Origin: Halorubrum yunnanense | GTDB taxonomy: Archaea > Halobacteriota > Halobacteria > Halobacteriales > Haloferacaceae | Direction: 5' to 3' | DNA length: 37,821 nt | Assembly: GCF_026586675.1 (NCBI RefSeq) | Contig: NZ_JAODIX010000001.1 | Location: forward strand, 101,307 to 139,127 | Shown: positions 1-8,403 of the stretch, piece after piece | Numbering within the stretch: the stretch's first letter is position 1 | Layout of the letters: each line of letters starts with the position of its first letter | Made by a program: the position numbers and the translations under genes | Notes under the pieces: model-generated | What the model was told of the DNA's origin: nothing | Database searches by the model: none | What the model saw: the letters and a program-made list of their open reading frames with translations, nothing else

Positions 1-122
1 CCCCGCGGCCTCCCTCGCGCGGGCTGCTCGCGGCCGCCGTGGGTGGCCGCTCACAGGCGCACGCCAGGTGGATTGGCGGGAGTCAGAGCATGGGACGTGT
101 GAACGACGACGTTCGGTGGGCC

Positions 123-1436
123 TCAGTCCGCCGCGACTGCCTCGGCGTCGTCGCTCGTGTCGAGCGTCTCCTCGACCTGCGTCACCACCGCCGCGAACGC
201 GACGACCGCGAGCCCCGCGCCCACCGCGAAGGGGACGAGGAAGCCGAACCCGACGAGCCAGCCGGACGCCAGCGGGCCGAGCGCGATGCCGAAGCCGAAC
301 CCCATCGTGAGGACGGAGAGGGTCGTCCCGGACTCGCCCTCCCGCGCGAGGTCGCCGGCGAGCGCGAGCGACGGGGCGAAGACGCACGCGACGGCGACGC
401 CCTGCGCCAGCCGGACGAGCGTCATCACGATGGGGTCGGTGACGATCCCCTGCAGCAGCGTCGTCGGCACGAGGAGGACGAACCCGGCGAGCAGGAAGGG
501 GCGGCGCCCGATCCGGTCGCTGGCCTGTCCGACGGGCACCTGCAAGACCACGTTCGCGATGGTGACGGCGGCGAACTGGAGCCCGAACCATACCGGCGCC
601 TGGTCGAGCCGGACGTTCACCTGGTTCTGGAGCGTCGCGTACAGCGCGATACACAGCCCCATCGCCACCGTCGCCAGCCCGAGCGCGAAGATGGGGTCGA
701 GCAGGCGGTCCTCGCCGCGCACGCGGATCGAGAGGTCGTCGCTCGCCTCGCTGGACTCGGCCGCGTCGCGCACGAGGAGGAAGACGAGGCCGAAGCTGAG
801 GTACGCTCCCCCGCAGGCGGCCGCGAACGCGGCGTCGAACCCGCCGACGACGGGGAGCCCGATCGGCGAGAGGTCGTACGGGCCCGCCTCGACGACGGCG
901 CCGGCCAGCACCGGTCCGAAGCCGAAGCCGATCAGCCGGAAGGTGTTGTACACGCCGAAGTTCCCGCCGCGGTCGGCGTCGGCCGACGCGTACTCGTTGA
1001 CCAACGCGACCGTCGCGGGGATGATCAGGGCCGCGCCGAGCCCCTGTATCGCCCGGAGGGCGATCAGCTGCCAGTAGACGGTCGCGACCGTGTACAGCCC
1101 GCTCGCGGTCCCCAGGAGTAGGATGCCGATCAGCACGAACGGGCGCCGGACCCCCATCCGGTCCGAGAGGCGGCCGGTCACCGGCTGCGAGAGGCTGTTG
1201 AGGAAGCCGAAAAGCGAGAGGACGAGCCCGATGAGCAGCGGCTCGGTCACCGTGACCGACGCCGCGCCGACGCCGACCTCGGTGCCGAGGAGCGCGCCGA
1301 TGTCGATCAGGTCGCTCGCGATGTACAGCGGCAACACGACGATGAGAAAGGAGTTGCCGGCGGCACCGACCATCCGAGCGAGCGCGAGCACGATGACCCG
1401 CCGGTCGGTGTCGGCGATGCCGGAGAGCGTCCCCAT
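123..1436 (-). CDS. MFS transporter
   Basis: A 437-residue, largely hydrophobic protein of the usual major facilitator length, with about 12 predicted membrane segments in two halves. The inter-helix loop near residues 90-96 carries GRLSDRMGVRRP, the classic MFS loop 2-3 signature. A second copy of the pattern, GQASDRIGRRP, sits near residue 300 in the second half, as expected from the internal duplication of the family. It would be a secondary transporter in the cytoplasmic membrane; the sequence layout is drug-efflux-like, but the substrate cannot be read. The start is supported by a TATA-like ttataa about 25 bp upstream (around 1459-1464), which fits a leaderless transcript. It is transcribed in the same direction as the kinase gene upstream but has its own promoter. 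The acidic C-terminal tail is typical of halophiles. Confidence 0.88.
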   Translation of the reverse strand: MGTLSGIADTDRRVIVLALARMVGAAGNSFLIVVLPLYIASDLIDIGALLGTEVGVGAASVTVTEPLLIGLVLSLFGFLNSLSQPVTGRLSDRMGVRRPFVLIGILLLGTASGLYTVATVYWQLIALRAIQGLGAALIIPATVALVNEYASADADRGGNFGVYNTFRLIGFGFGPVLAGAVVEAGPYDLSPIGLPVVGGFDAAFAAACGGAYLSFGLVFLLVRDAAESSEASDDLSIRVRGEDRLLDPIFALGLATVAMGLCIALYATLQNQVNVRLDQAPVWFGLQFAAVTIANVVLQVPVGQASDRIGRRPFLLAGFVLLVPTTLLQGIVTDPIVMTLVRLAQGVAVACVFAPSLALAGDLAREGESGTTLSVLTMGFGFGIALGPLASGWLVGFGFLVPFAVGAGLAVVAFAAVVTQVEETLDTSDDAEAVAAD

Positions 1437-1537
1437 TTCCTTCCGCTTCGGTCGGGATTATAAAGGCGTTTGCGAACGACGGGAGTCGTTCCGGTTCCGG
1501 GTCGGTTCGCGGGCCCGACGCGGGGAGGCGTCGGCCC

Positions 1538-3331
1538 TTACGACTCGGCCATCGGCGGGTGCTCGCGCTCGACCCCGCGGAACTCGAAGCGCGCGCCGCC
1601 CGCCGCCGACTCGGTCGCCGCGACCGTCCAGCCGTGCGCCATGGCGATCTCGTGGACGATCGCCAGCCCGAAACCGGTGTTGCCCTCGGTGTCGGTCTGC
1701 CCGGCCTCGAAGAGGTCGTCCGCGACGCTCTCCGGAATTCCCGGCCCGTCGTCAGCGACGTAGAAGCCGTCGTCGAGGTCGCCGACGCGGACCGTCACGT
1801 CCGGGCCGGCGTGTTCCGCCGCGTTCCGGAGGAGGTTCTCGAAGAGGTTCCGGAGCCGGTCGGGGTCGGCCGACACGTCCCGGTCCGTCTCGACCGCGAG
1901 CTCGGCGTTCCCGGTGTCGACCGTCTCCCAGCTGTTCGCCATCACGCCCGCGATCGACACCGGTTCGGTGTCGCCGACGGTCTCCCCCTCGCGGGCGAGC
2001 GTGAGGGTGTGCTCGACGATGGACTCGATGCGGTCGAGCGCGTCGGCGGCGGCGTCGAGGTGTTCGTCGTCGTCGTCAGCGTCCATCTGCGCCAGGTCGA
2101 CGCGGCCCTGCGCGACGTTGAGCGGGTTCCGGAGGTCGTGCGAGACGATGCCTGCGAAGGAGTCGAGCCGCTCGTTCTGGCGTCTGAGCGCCTCCTCGCG
2201 CTCCTTGAACGCCGTGATGTCCTCCTGGAAGCCGACCCACTCCGTGGTCCGACCGTCCCCGTCGCGGATCGGGGCGATGCTGACGCGGTTCCAGAACTCG
2301 GACCCGTCCTTCCGGTAGTTCAGCAGCTCGACGCTCGTCGACTCCTCCGCCTCCACCGCCCGGCGGAGCTCTGAGACGGACTCCTCATCGGTGTCGGGCC
2401 CCTGCAGGAACCGGCAGTTGACCCCGATCGACTCCTCGCGGCCGTAGCCGGTCATGTCGACGAACCGGTCGTTGACGTACACCATCGGGTTGTCCGGCCG
2501 GTCCGGGTCAGAGACGGTGATGCCGACCGGCGCCTCGTCGAGCGCGCGCGTCTTCGTCTCCAGCTCCTCACGTCGCTCCACCTCGTCCGAGACGTCGCGC
2601 AGGATGCCGACGCTCCCGTCGAAGCACTCGCCCTCGTACGGCAGCGCCGCCATGTGGTCCCGGCAGGGGATCGGCTCGCCCTCTTTCGGCTCGATGTCGA
2701 CGCGGAACCGCTGGATGTCCGGACTGCTGCTGGAGAGGATGGTCCCGAGCCGGTCTTCGGACTCGCTGACCGCGTCGTCGCCTTTTATCAGTCCCGGCTT
2801 GCTGCCGACGATCTCCTCGACGTCGTAGCCGGTCAGCTCCGCGAACGGCTCGTTGACGAACTCGAACGTCCCCGTCTCGTCGACGACGTACACGGGGTAA
2901 CCGAGCGCCTCGATGACCGTGGAGTAGCGGTCCGCGAGCTCCTTGGTCCGGTGTTCGTCCACCGCCTGGTGGACGCGGTTCGCGAGCCGTCGCAGCTGCT
3001 CCGGGCCGCCCTTCTGGAAGTAGCCGGTGACGCCTGCGTTGAGCGCCTGACTCGCGATCTCCTCGCTTCCCTTCCCAGTGTACAGCATGAAGGGGGCCGA
3101 GCAGTCGATCTCGCAGACCCGTTCGAAGAACTCCAGCCCGTCCATCTCGGGCATGTCGTAGTCGCTGACGATGCAGTCGAACCGCCCGCCGTCGAGCTCG
3201 TCGAGCGCGGCCGACGGCTCCGTGACGGCCGTCACCGCGACGTCCTCCAGTTCGCGCTCGAGGTACGCCTCCGTCAGGTCCAGCACGGAGGGGTCGTCGT
3301 CGACGTGTAACACGTCGATCTGTTCTGGCAT
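1538..3331 (-). CDS. Hybrid sensor: receiver-PAS-LOV-histidine kinase
   Basis: A 597-residue soluble signalling protein with no membrane segments. An N-terminal receiver domain (about 1-120) has the phospho-acceptor Asp57 (CIVSDYDMP), Thr85 and Lys107. A PAS domain follows at about 135-250. The second PAS (about 262-375) matches LOV blue-light domains: it has GVNCRFLQG with the photoactive cysteine at Cys306, then ELLNYRKDGSEFWN. A HisKA helix has the phospho-accepting His398 (IVSHDLRNP). The ATPase domain has the N box around Asn503, DDGPGIP (527-533) and GFGLAIV (553-559). The receiver placed before the sensors is a common haloarchaeal arrangement. A TATA-like tttatga lies about 25 bp before the ATG, so the start looks sound. 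No partner regulator is adjacent. The kinase assignment is secure and flavin binding by the LOV domain is a strong inference. Output is unknown. Confidence 0.9.
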   Translation of the reverse strand: MPEQIDVLHVDDDPSVLDLTEAYLERELEDVAVTAVTEPSAALDELDGGRFDCIVSDYDMPEMDGLEFFERVCEIDCSAPFMLYTGKGSEEIASQALNAGVTGYFQKGGPEQLRRLANRVHQAVDEHRTKELADRYSTVIEALGYPVYVVDETGTFEFVNEPFAELTGYDVEEIVGSKPGLIKGDDAVSESEDRLGTILSSSSPDIQRFRVDIEPKEGEPIPCRDHMAALPYEGECFDGSVGILRDVSDEVERREELETKTRALDEAPVGITVSDPDRPDNPMVYVNDRFVDMTGYGREESIGVNCRFLQGPDTDEESVSELRRAVEAEESTSVELLNYRKDGSEFWNRVSIAPIRDGDGRTTEWVGFQEDITAFKEREEALRRQNERLDSFAGIVSHDLRNPLNVAQGRVDLAQMDADDDDEHLDAAADALDRIESIVEHTLTLAREGETVGDTEPVSIAGVMANSWETVDTGNAELAVETDRDVSADPDRLRNLFENLLRNAAEHAGPDVTVRVGDLDDGFYVADDGPGIPESVADDLFEAGQTDTEGNTGFGLAIVHEIAMAHGWTVAATESAAGGARFEFRGVEREHPPMAES

Positions 3332-3502
3332 GGCGCGCCTTACGCACCCGACTCATAAACGAATACCGACCCGGATATCAGTTCTGAGTACGCGGGTTTC
3401 GGACGATGCGGCGCGGGCGCGGTCACCCCCGGCGTCGGGACCGATGCCGCTCCCGCCGCGCGTGGCTGATTCTTAAGGCGACGCGGCGCGGAGCCCCGGG
3501 CG

Positions 3503-4954
3503 ATGGCTGGCGGCACGCTCCCCGGGACGGCCACCGACGAGGCGGACGGGAGCGACCGCGTCGTCTTCCACGTCGACATGGACTGCTTTTACGCCTCCTG
3601 CGAGCGCCTCCGTCGGCCCGAGCTGGAGGGCGAGCCCCTCGTCGTCGGGATGGGGTACGAGGCGGGCGAGACGATCGGCGCGGTCGCGACCGCGAGCTAC
3701 GAGGCCCGCGCGGTCGGCGTCGAGAGCGCGATGCCGATCTCGGAGGCGCTCGGCCTGCTCCCCCGCCGGGCCGACGCCGACCCCGACGACCCGAACGCGC
3801 CCGGCCCCGAGGAGACCGGTCGGTACCTCCCGGTCGACCTCGACTTTTATAAGGAGGTCGCGAGCGACGTGAAGGCCGTCCTCCGCGACTGCGCCGACAC
3901 GCTCCGCGAGGTGAGCGTCGACGAGGCGTACCTCGACGTCACCGACCGGACCGCGTGGGACGCCGCCGGAGCGGACGCGTCGGGAACGGCGGACCCCGAC
4001 GACGGCGATCCCCCGCCGAGCGCCGCGGCCGGCCCCGCCGAGGCGCGGACCCTCGCGGAAGGGTACGCCCGGCACGTCAAAGAGCGCATCGAGCGCGAGG
4101 CCGGGGTGCCCGCGAGCGTCGGCGTGGCCCCGGACATGTCGACCGCGAAAGTCGCCAGCGACGCCGACAAGCCGGACGGGCTCGTGGTCGTCCCGCCCGG
4201 TTCGGTCGAGCCGTTCCTCGCCCCGCTCTCGACCGCCGACATCCACGGCGTCGGCCCCGTGACGGAGCGCACCCTCGCCGAGATGGGGATCGAGACCGCC
4301 GCCGACCTCGCCGCCGCCGACCCCGACCGCCTCGCCGACGAGCTGGGCGAACGCGGCCCCGAGCTCGGCCGGCGCGCCCGCGGCGACGACGACCGGGAGG
4401 TCACGCCGACCGGCCTCCCGAAGAGCCTCTCGCGGGAGTCGTCGCTGTCGCCGACCGACGACCGGGAGACGAAGCGCGAGACCGTCGCGGCGCTCGCGGC
4501 CGACGTGGCCCGGCGGGCCCGCGAGCGGGGGTGTCTCTACCAGACCATCGGGATCAAGGCGGTCGAGCCCCCATACGACGTCAACACCCGAGCGCGGAGC
4601 CTCTCGGGGCCGGTCGACGACCCCGACCTCGTGGAGTCCGTCGCATTCGACCTCCTCGCGGAGTTCGCCGACGACCGGGTCCGCAAGCTCGGCGTGCGCG
4701 TCTCGAACCTCGACTTCGCCGAGAGCGACCAGGCGACGCTCGGGGGGTTCGAGGCGGGGGGCGAAAGGAGCGACGTCGACTTCGCCGACGCGTCGGGAAC
4801 CCGGTCGGACGCCACCGACGGCGACGGCGGGAAGCTCACCGACTGGGTCGGCGGCGAGCCGACCGCCGGGGACGGGAGCGAGACGGACGAGGCCCGGGAC
4901 CGGCGGGCGCGCGAGCGCGACGACGGCCAGGCGTCGCTCGGCGACTGGTCGTGA
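3503..4954 (+). CDS. dinB: DNA polymerase IV (Y family)
   Basis: A translesion DNA polymerase that copies past damaged bases. The 483-residue protein is longer than the usual 350-420 of the family. The catalytic acids are visible: Asp25 in HVDMDCFYASCE, and Asp140-Glu141 in SVDEAYLDVT. The steric-gate region and the little-finger domain follow (VGPVTERTLAEMGI helix-hairpin-helix near 250; KSLSRESSL near 310). The extra length is in low-complexity acidic stretches: one after the catalytic motif (about 150-175), and a long one near the C terminus (about 415-475). The last eight residues, QASLGDWS, resemble a PCNA-interacting peptide (Q-x-x-L-x-x-aromatic), as expected for a polymerase recruited to the clamp. 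A TATA-like ttcttaa about 28 bp upstream supports the ATG. It stands alone, followed by a NUDIX gene with its own promoter. Confidence 0.93.
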   Translation: MAGGTLPGTATDEADGSDRVVFHVDMDCFYASCERLRRPELEGEPLVVGMGYEAGETIGAVATASYEARAVGVESAMPISEALGLLPRRADADPDDPNAPGPEETGRYLPVDLDFYKEVASDVKAVLRDCADTLREVSVDEAYLDVTDRTAWDAAGADASGTADPDDGDPPPSAAAGPAEARTLAEGYARHVKERIEREAGVPASVGVAPDMSTAKVASDADKPDGLVVVPPGSVEPFLAPLSTADIHGVGPVTERTLAEMGIETAADLAAADPDRLADELGERGPELGRRARGDDDREVTPTGLPKSLSRESSLSPTDDRETKRETVAALAADVARRARERGCLYQTIGIKAVEPPYDVNTRARSLSGPVDDPDLVESVAFDLLAEFADDRVRKLGVRVSNLDFAESDQATLGGFEAGGERSDVDFADASGTRSDATDGDGGKLTDWVGGEPTAGDGSETDEARDRRARERDDGQASLGDWS

Positions 4955-5031
4955 GGCCCGGGAGTGAGCCGGAACCGCGAGGGCGGCGTCCGAGCGCGGG
5001 GATTTAGGTGCGCGAGCGCCGACGCCGAGGC

Positions 5032-5577
5032 ATGGACGACCTCGCGTGGGAGACGCTCGACACCGACATCGACTACCGCTGCCCCGGCTTCGACGTGCGC
5101 CGCGACGAGGTGCGCTTCCCGGACGGCGACACCGACGGGTACCACTACGTCGACGAGCCGCCCGCGGTCGTGGTACTGCCCCTCACTCCTGACGGCGACG
5201 TCGTCGTCATCGACGAGTGGCGGCAGGCGGTCGGCCGGGTCAACCGCGGGCTCCCCGCCGGGACGGTCGAGCCGGAGGACGCCGACGATCTGGCGGGCGC
5301 GGCTGCCCGCGAGCTCGCCGAGGAGACGGGGTACGAGGCCGACGCCTTCGAGCGCCTGACGACGGTGGAGCCGACGAACGGGATGGCGAACGCGGTCCAC
5401 CACCACTTCCTCGCGACGGGGTGTGAGCCCACCGCGGAGCGCGACCTCGACCACAACGAGTCGATCGCGGTCGAGACGGTCCCGTACGACGACCTGCTCG
5501 GGGCCGTCGTCGACGAGGGGCTCCGCGACGGGCGGGCCGTGACCGCGGTGCTCTGGTACGAGCTGCTGCACCGCTGA
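5032..5577 (+). CDS. NUDIX hydrolase, ADP-ribose pyrophosphatase-like
   Basis: A 181-residue enzyme that would cleave a nucleoside diphosphate linked to another group. The Nudix box is visible as LPAGTVEP... followed by ARELAEETGYEA at about residues 80-104. It has the REx2EExG core that binds the catalytic magnesium; the upstream acidic position is Asp rather than the usual Glu. The LPAG segment before the box and the overall length resemble ADP-ribose pyrophosphatases (NudF-type), but the substrate is not certain. I chose the ATG at 5032 over a GTG at 5008 because gattta lies about 28 bp upstream of the ATG, matching a leaderless start. It is downstream of dinB in the same direction with a 77-bp gap. 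Confidence 0.85.
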   Translation: MDDLAWETLDTDIDYRCPGFDVRRDEVRFPDGDTDGYHYVDEPPAVVVLPLTPDGDVVVIDEWRQAVGRVNRGLPAGTVEPEDADDLAGAAARELAEETGYEADAFERLTTVEPTNGMANAVHHHFLATGCEPTAERDLDHNESIAVETVPYDDLLGAVVDEGLRDGRAVTAVLWYELLHR

Positions 5578-5648
5578 GCGCGGCCCCTCGGACGCCGGGA
5601 GCGCGGGACACGAACAGCCCTATTATGCGTCGGCCCGTACGTCAGGCG

Positions 5649-6512
5649 ATGGCAGATCCCTCCGGCGACGACGCGCACCGACGGGAGCCGGGCGCTCCGG
5701 ACAGCACGGCCTCTCCGGCGGCCTCGGACGGTCCGGGCGGCCGTGCCGTCGCGGTCGCGATCGTTACGGCCCTGCTCCTGGGAGCTCTCGGCCCCGCGAT
5801 CGCCCTCCTCAGCGGGGGCGTGGTGCTCGGGGTCAACACCGTGACGGGCGGGCTCCCGCTCGCCGCGAGCCTCGCGCTCACGCTGGTGTTGGGCCAGTAC
5901 GTCGCGTTCGGCGGGCTGGCGCTCGCCTACCTCGCGTGGCGGGGGCTCGACCGCGCCGGGATTGTCGCGTACCTCGGCGTGCGGCGCCCGAGCCTGAAGG
6001 AAATTGGTCTGATCGTCGGGAGCTGGGCGCTCATCCTGGTCACGATCATGGCGGTCTCGCTCGTCATCCAGGCGCTCGGCACCGAGACCGCCTCGAACCA
6101 GAGCGCGGAGCTGGCGATGCAGAACCCCGCGATCATCCCCCTGCTCATCGCGGCGTCGTTCCTCGTGATCGGCCCCTCCGAGGAGATCCTCTACCGCGGC
6201 GTCGTACAGGGGCGGCTCCGCGAGACGCTGTCGCCGGCGCCCGCGATCCTCGTCGCCTCCGCGATCTTCGCCGCGGTCCACGTGATGGCGCTGACCGGCG
6301 GGCTCTCCGGGCGGCTCACCACCATCGCCATCCTCTTCCTCCCGAGCATCGTCTTCGGCGCGGTGTACGAGTACACCGAGAACCTCGTCGTCCCGGCCCT
6401 GCTCCACGGCCTCCACAACGCCGTCATCTTCACCATCCTGTACGTCACGATCGCCTACGGCAACCGGATTCAGGAGATGGCCGAAGGCGGGACTGCGCTG
6501 CTGGCTATTTAA
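5649..6512 (+). CDS. CPBP-family intramembrane metalloprotease
   Basis: A 287-residue membrane protein of the CPBP/Abi (Rce1-like) family, which cleaves or processes membrane-associated peptides. After a polar N terminus of about 30 residues there are roughly eight hydrophobic segments. The family motifs are present: SEEILYRGVVQ (EExxxR, near residue 180), FAAVHVM (FxxxH, near 205), and a final LLHGLHNAVIF (HxxxN, near 255). These provide the metal-binding and catalytic Glu, Arg and His residues. Its target is unknown; haloarchaea carry many paralogues. An upstream in-frame ATG at 5625 is less likely because cctattat lies about 26 bp before 5649, which fits a leaderless start there. The stop codon is embedded in a 12-bp palindrome. 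Confidence 0.87.
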   Translation: MADPSGDDAHRREPGAPDSTASPAASDGPGGRAVAVAIVTALLLGALGPAIALLSGGVVLGVNTVTGGLPLAASLALTLVLGQYVAFGGLALAYLAWRGLDRAGIVAYLGVRRPSLKEIGLIVGSWALILVTIMAVSLVIQALGTETASNQSAELAMQNPAIIPLLIAASFLVIGPSEEILYRGVVQGRLRETLSPAPAILVASAIFAAVHVMALTGGLSGRLTTIAILFLPSIVFGAVYEYTENLVVPALLHGLHNAVIFTILYVTIAYGNRIQEMAEGGTALLAI

Positions 6513-6516
6513 ATAG
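6505..6516. promoter_or_regulatory. 12-bp perfect palindrome over a stop codon
   Basis: CTATTTAAATAG is a perfect 12-bp palindrome that includes the stop codon of the CPBP protease gene. It resembles a TATA element readable on both strands. It could mark the edge of the accessory segment that follows, act as a promoter toward 6.54 kb, or be chance. Confidence 0.35.
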
Positions 6517-6551
6517 GCGAGCGACGCAGCGCGTTTTCGACCGGCGGCGAC

Positions 6552-6905
6552 GACGTGATATTTATAAAAGAACGAGGCGGTCGGCGCGCGCCTTCGAGCG
6601 GTCGCCCTCGGCGACCGCGAGGAGCGCGTGCGAGGGAGTCGCCGGCTCCCGAAGCGAAGCGGAGGGTGCCAGCGACGAGGCTGGGGAGGTGTGAGGTGCT
6701 GTGCGGTTGCGGTCGGGGTGGGACTCAAGGGGGCAGCCGGGAGGGCGAAGCCCGACGACGCAAGCACCACAGCGAAGAAGCGAGTGCAACGAGCGACTGA
6801 GCGAGGAGCGCAGCGAGTCGTGCGAGTCCTCCCGGCTGGGGCTTTGGAGGTGTTCACCGCAGAGTCAGCGATCACGTATAGCCGAGCAGCTGGGATTTTA
6901 GAAGC
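6552..6905 (-). repeat. Dispersed structured element, copy A
   Basis: This is the minus-strand copy of a repeat family seen three times here (copies B and C lie at 15911-16332 and 37693-37821). Read on the minus strand, a weak TATA-like ctatacg (6875-6881) is followed 21 bp later by GTG (6857) and the conserved CAAAGCCCCAGCCG. A hairpin with arms 6828-6838 and 6734-6744 (perfect 11 bp, cagccgggagg against its complement) encloses a degenerate serine/arginine-codon-like loop. Next comes a block of about 53 bp (6676-6728) almost identical to copy B, and an AT-rich end, atttataaa (6554-6562). A second degenerate copy of the promoter-proximal part lies 54 bp upstream of the first (cagctggga, ending near 6905). 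From the GTG the minus-strand frame is open through the whole element and begins VNTSKAPA. This copy fills the gene-less gap between the CPBP protease and tnpB. Confidence 0.75.
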
Positions 6906-6959
6906 GGTCACCGCGCGTAGTCGACGACTCGATTGATGAGTAATCGAACTCTCATACCG

Positions 6960-7029
6960 TTGACATCCTCCCCGCGCTGAAGCGCGAGGATTCCCACGGC
7001 ACCGTACCGCTGGGTTGGGATATTGTGGT
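6960..7029 (-). ncRNA. Putative TnpB guide-RNA scaffold and IS right end
   Basis: Immediately downstream of tnpB on its strand is a G+C-rich hairpin (cctcgcgcttcagcgcgggg) followed by aggatgtcaa, ending near 6960. This position and fold match the right end of IS200/IS605-type elements, which in the TnpB systems known to be RNA-guided is the 3' part of the omega (re)RNA, with the guide read from the flanking host DNA. If so, the guide begins with acggtatgagagttcg on the minus strand, just beyond 6960. The exact boundary and transcription are inferred. A related hairpin lies at 8404-8445. Confidence 0.6.
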
Positions 7030-8310
7030 TTACGACGTGACCTGTTCTTGAGGTGCGAACGCACCAGTTTCTTTGTCAAACAAGAACGTCGATGGCTGTG
7101 CCAACCAGCCGTTACTCCTATCCACCGACAGATTCGGTGAACTCGGAGATACTTTCTGCCGAATGTTCTCAGCGCCGTTCACGTCCGCGTTCGCGACTGT
7201 CCCGCACTCGTCGCAGACATACAGTCCGCGTTCAACACGGTTCGCCTTTCGTTCCCGACCACAGCACGAACACGACTTCGAGGTGTCCCGCTCAGACACG
7301 TACTCGACCGTGATGCCTGCCATCTCGGCTTTGTATTCGAGGAGATCGGTGAAGCGGTCGAACGCCCACGAGTGCAGGTCAAGATTACCGTGTTTCCCCC
7401 AGTCTTTCGACTCACTGTTCTTCGCATCCTCACGGATGCCGGAGAGATCGCCCACCACGATAGTTCCAACACCTTCGTCAACACATCGCTGAACGATGTG
7501 TTTCGAGAGTGTGTGGAAGTAGTGCGTGCGGCGAGCCGACTTCTTGTGGTTCAACCGCGTGGCCTGCTCGGAGTTCGAGTCGTCACACCGAGCGATCCGC
7601 TTGCTGAAGTAGTAGTCGTCCTGTTTCAAGCAGTTGAGCGGGTACAACTCGCTGTGACCGTCTTCGTAGGCGAGCGCCGCAAAGTTGTTGATACCGAGAT
7701 CAACACCCACCGTCTTCTCACCGGGGGCGTCAGCCACGTCGATCTCGACCTTACAGACGAAGTGTAGTTCCCACTCGTCGCCCGTCCGTACAATCTTGAC
7801 TTGTTGGACGTTCTCCACGGCGGAGAGGTCAACGTTGGGGCGAGTTTGGTACTTGCACAGGACGAAATCCGACCAGTACTCCTTCAGGTTCGATCCTTTT
7901 GAGAGCCGAACTCGGTCGTACTGAGTGTCGAGTTTGAAGCCTTTCTGCTTGAATGTGACTGTGGAACGCGGGTGCTCGTCGCCGTGTTTGCGGTAGCCGG
8001 GCGGGTTCGCTTTCGCATCTCCGCTTTGCCGGTTGCCGTACCAGCCGTTGAACGCCTCAGCGAGTTCTTGAAGGACTCGCTGACTTGACTGCGAATGCAG
8101 GTCATCATAGCGTTCGTGGTTTTTGAGGTACGTGGTGAGTTCGTTGTGGTTGGGAATGTGACCGATTTCATCCCAGACCCGACTGCATGTCCACCGGCCG
8201 ACGTTCCAGAGTTTCGAGGCGGCGAACCCGAGCGAATCAAGGTCGTCTTGCACCCGAGACTGGTTCCGTATGGAAGCAGTGTAGGTGCGAGTAACGACCT
8301 GTTTCGCCAT
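7030..8310 (-). CDS. tnpB: TnpB, IS200/IS605 (IS1341-type) RNA-guided nuclease
   Basis: A 426-residue TnpB/OrfB. The N-terminal half is the helical and WED-like region. The RuvC-I acid is Asp204 in VGVDLGINNF. The zinc ribbon is CSCCG...CDECG (Cys347, Cys350, Cys366, Cys369). RuvC-III is ADVNGAENI with Asp376. The RuvC-II segment reads TIVVGDLSGIRED, where the usual ExL-type glutamate position holds Gly287; Glu294 is a possible substitute. The length is normal and the frame is intact. No tnpA lies beside it, so this is a solo tnpB, normally mobilised in trans if at all. Its codons and residues (more Lys, Asn and Ser, lower G+C) differ from neighbouring genes, which fits lateral arrival. A conserved hairpin end follows the stop codon. 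The left end is not sharply visible. Confidence 0.92.
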   Translation of the reverse strand: MAKQVVTRTYTASIRNQSRVQDDLDSLGFAASKLWNVGRWTCSRVWDEIGHIPNHNELTTYLKNHERYDDLHSQSSQRVLQELAEAFNGWYGNRQSGDAKANPPGYRKHGDEHPRSTVTFKQKGFKLDTQYDRVRLSKGSNLKEYWSDFVLCKYQTRPNVDLSAVENVQQVKIVRTGDEWELHFVCKVEIDVADAPGEKTVGVDLGINNFAALAYEDGHSELYPLNCLKQDDYYFSKRIARCDDSNSEQATRLNHKKSARRTHYFHTLSKHIVQRCVDEGVGTIVVGDLSGIREDAKNSESKDWGKHGNLDLHSWAFDRFTDLLEYKAEMAGITVEYVSERDTSKSCSCCGRERKANRVERGLYVCDECGTVANADVNGAENIRQKVSPSSPNLSVDRSNGWLAQPSTFLFDKETGAFAPQEQVTS

Positions 8311-8403
8311 ATGTAACCAATGTAGACAAACTTACTTGAAGGCTTGGATGGAGCAGCGTGGAATATCCAGCCGTGCCATCGGACGGTGGACTGTGAAGGG
8401 TGG

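Noticed and set aside
5145-7079. A 644-codon open frame on the minus strand
   Set aside because: It runs antisense through the NUDIX and CPBP genes and then element A, and has low-complexity Arg/Ser/Pro composition. It is open because of high G+C. Only the element A part is discussed, as a repeat.
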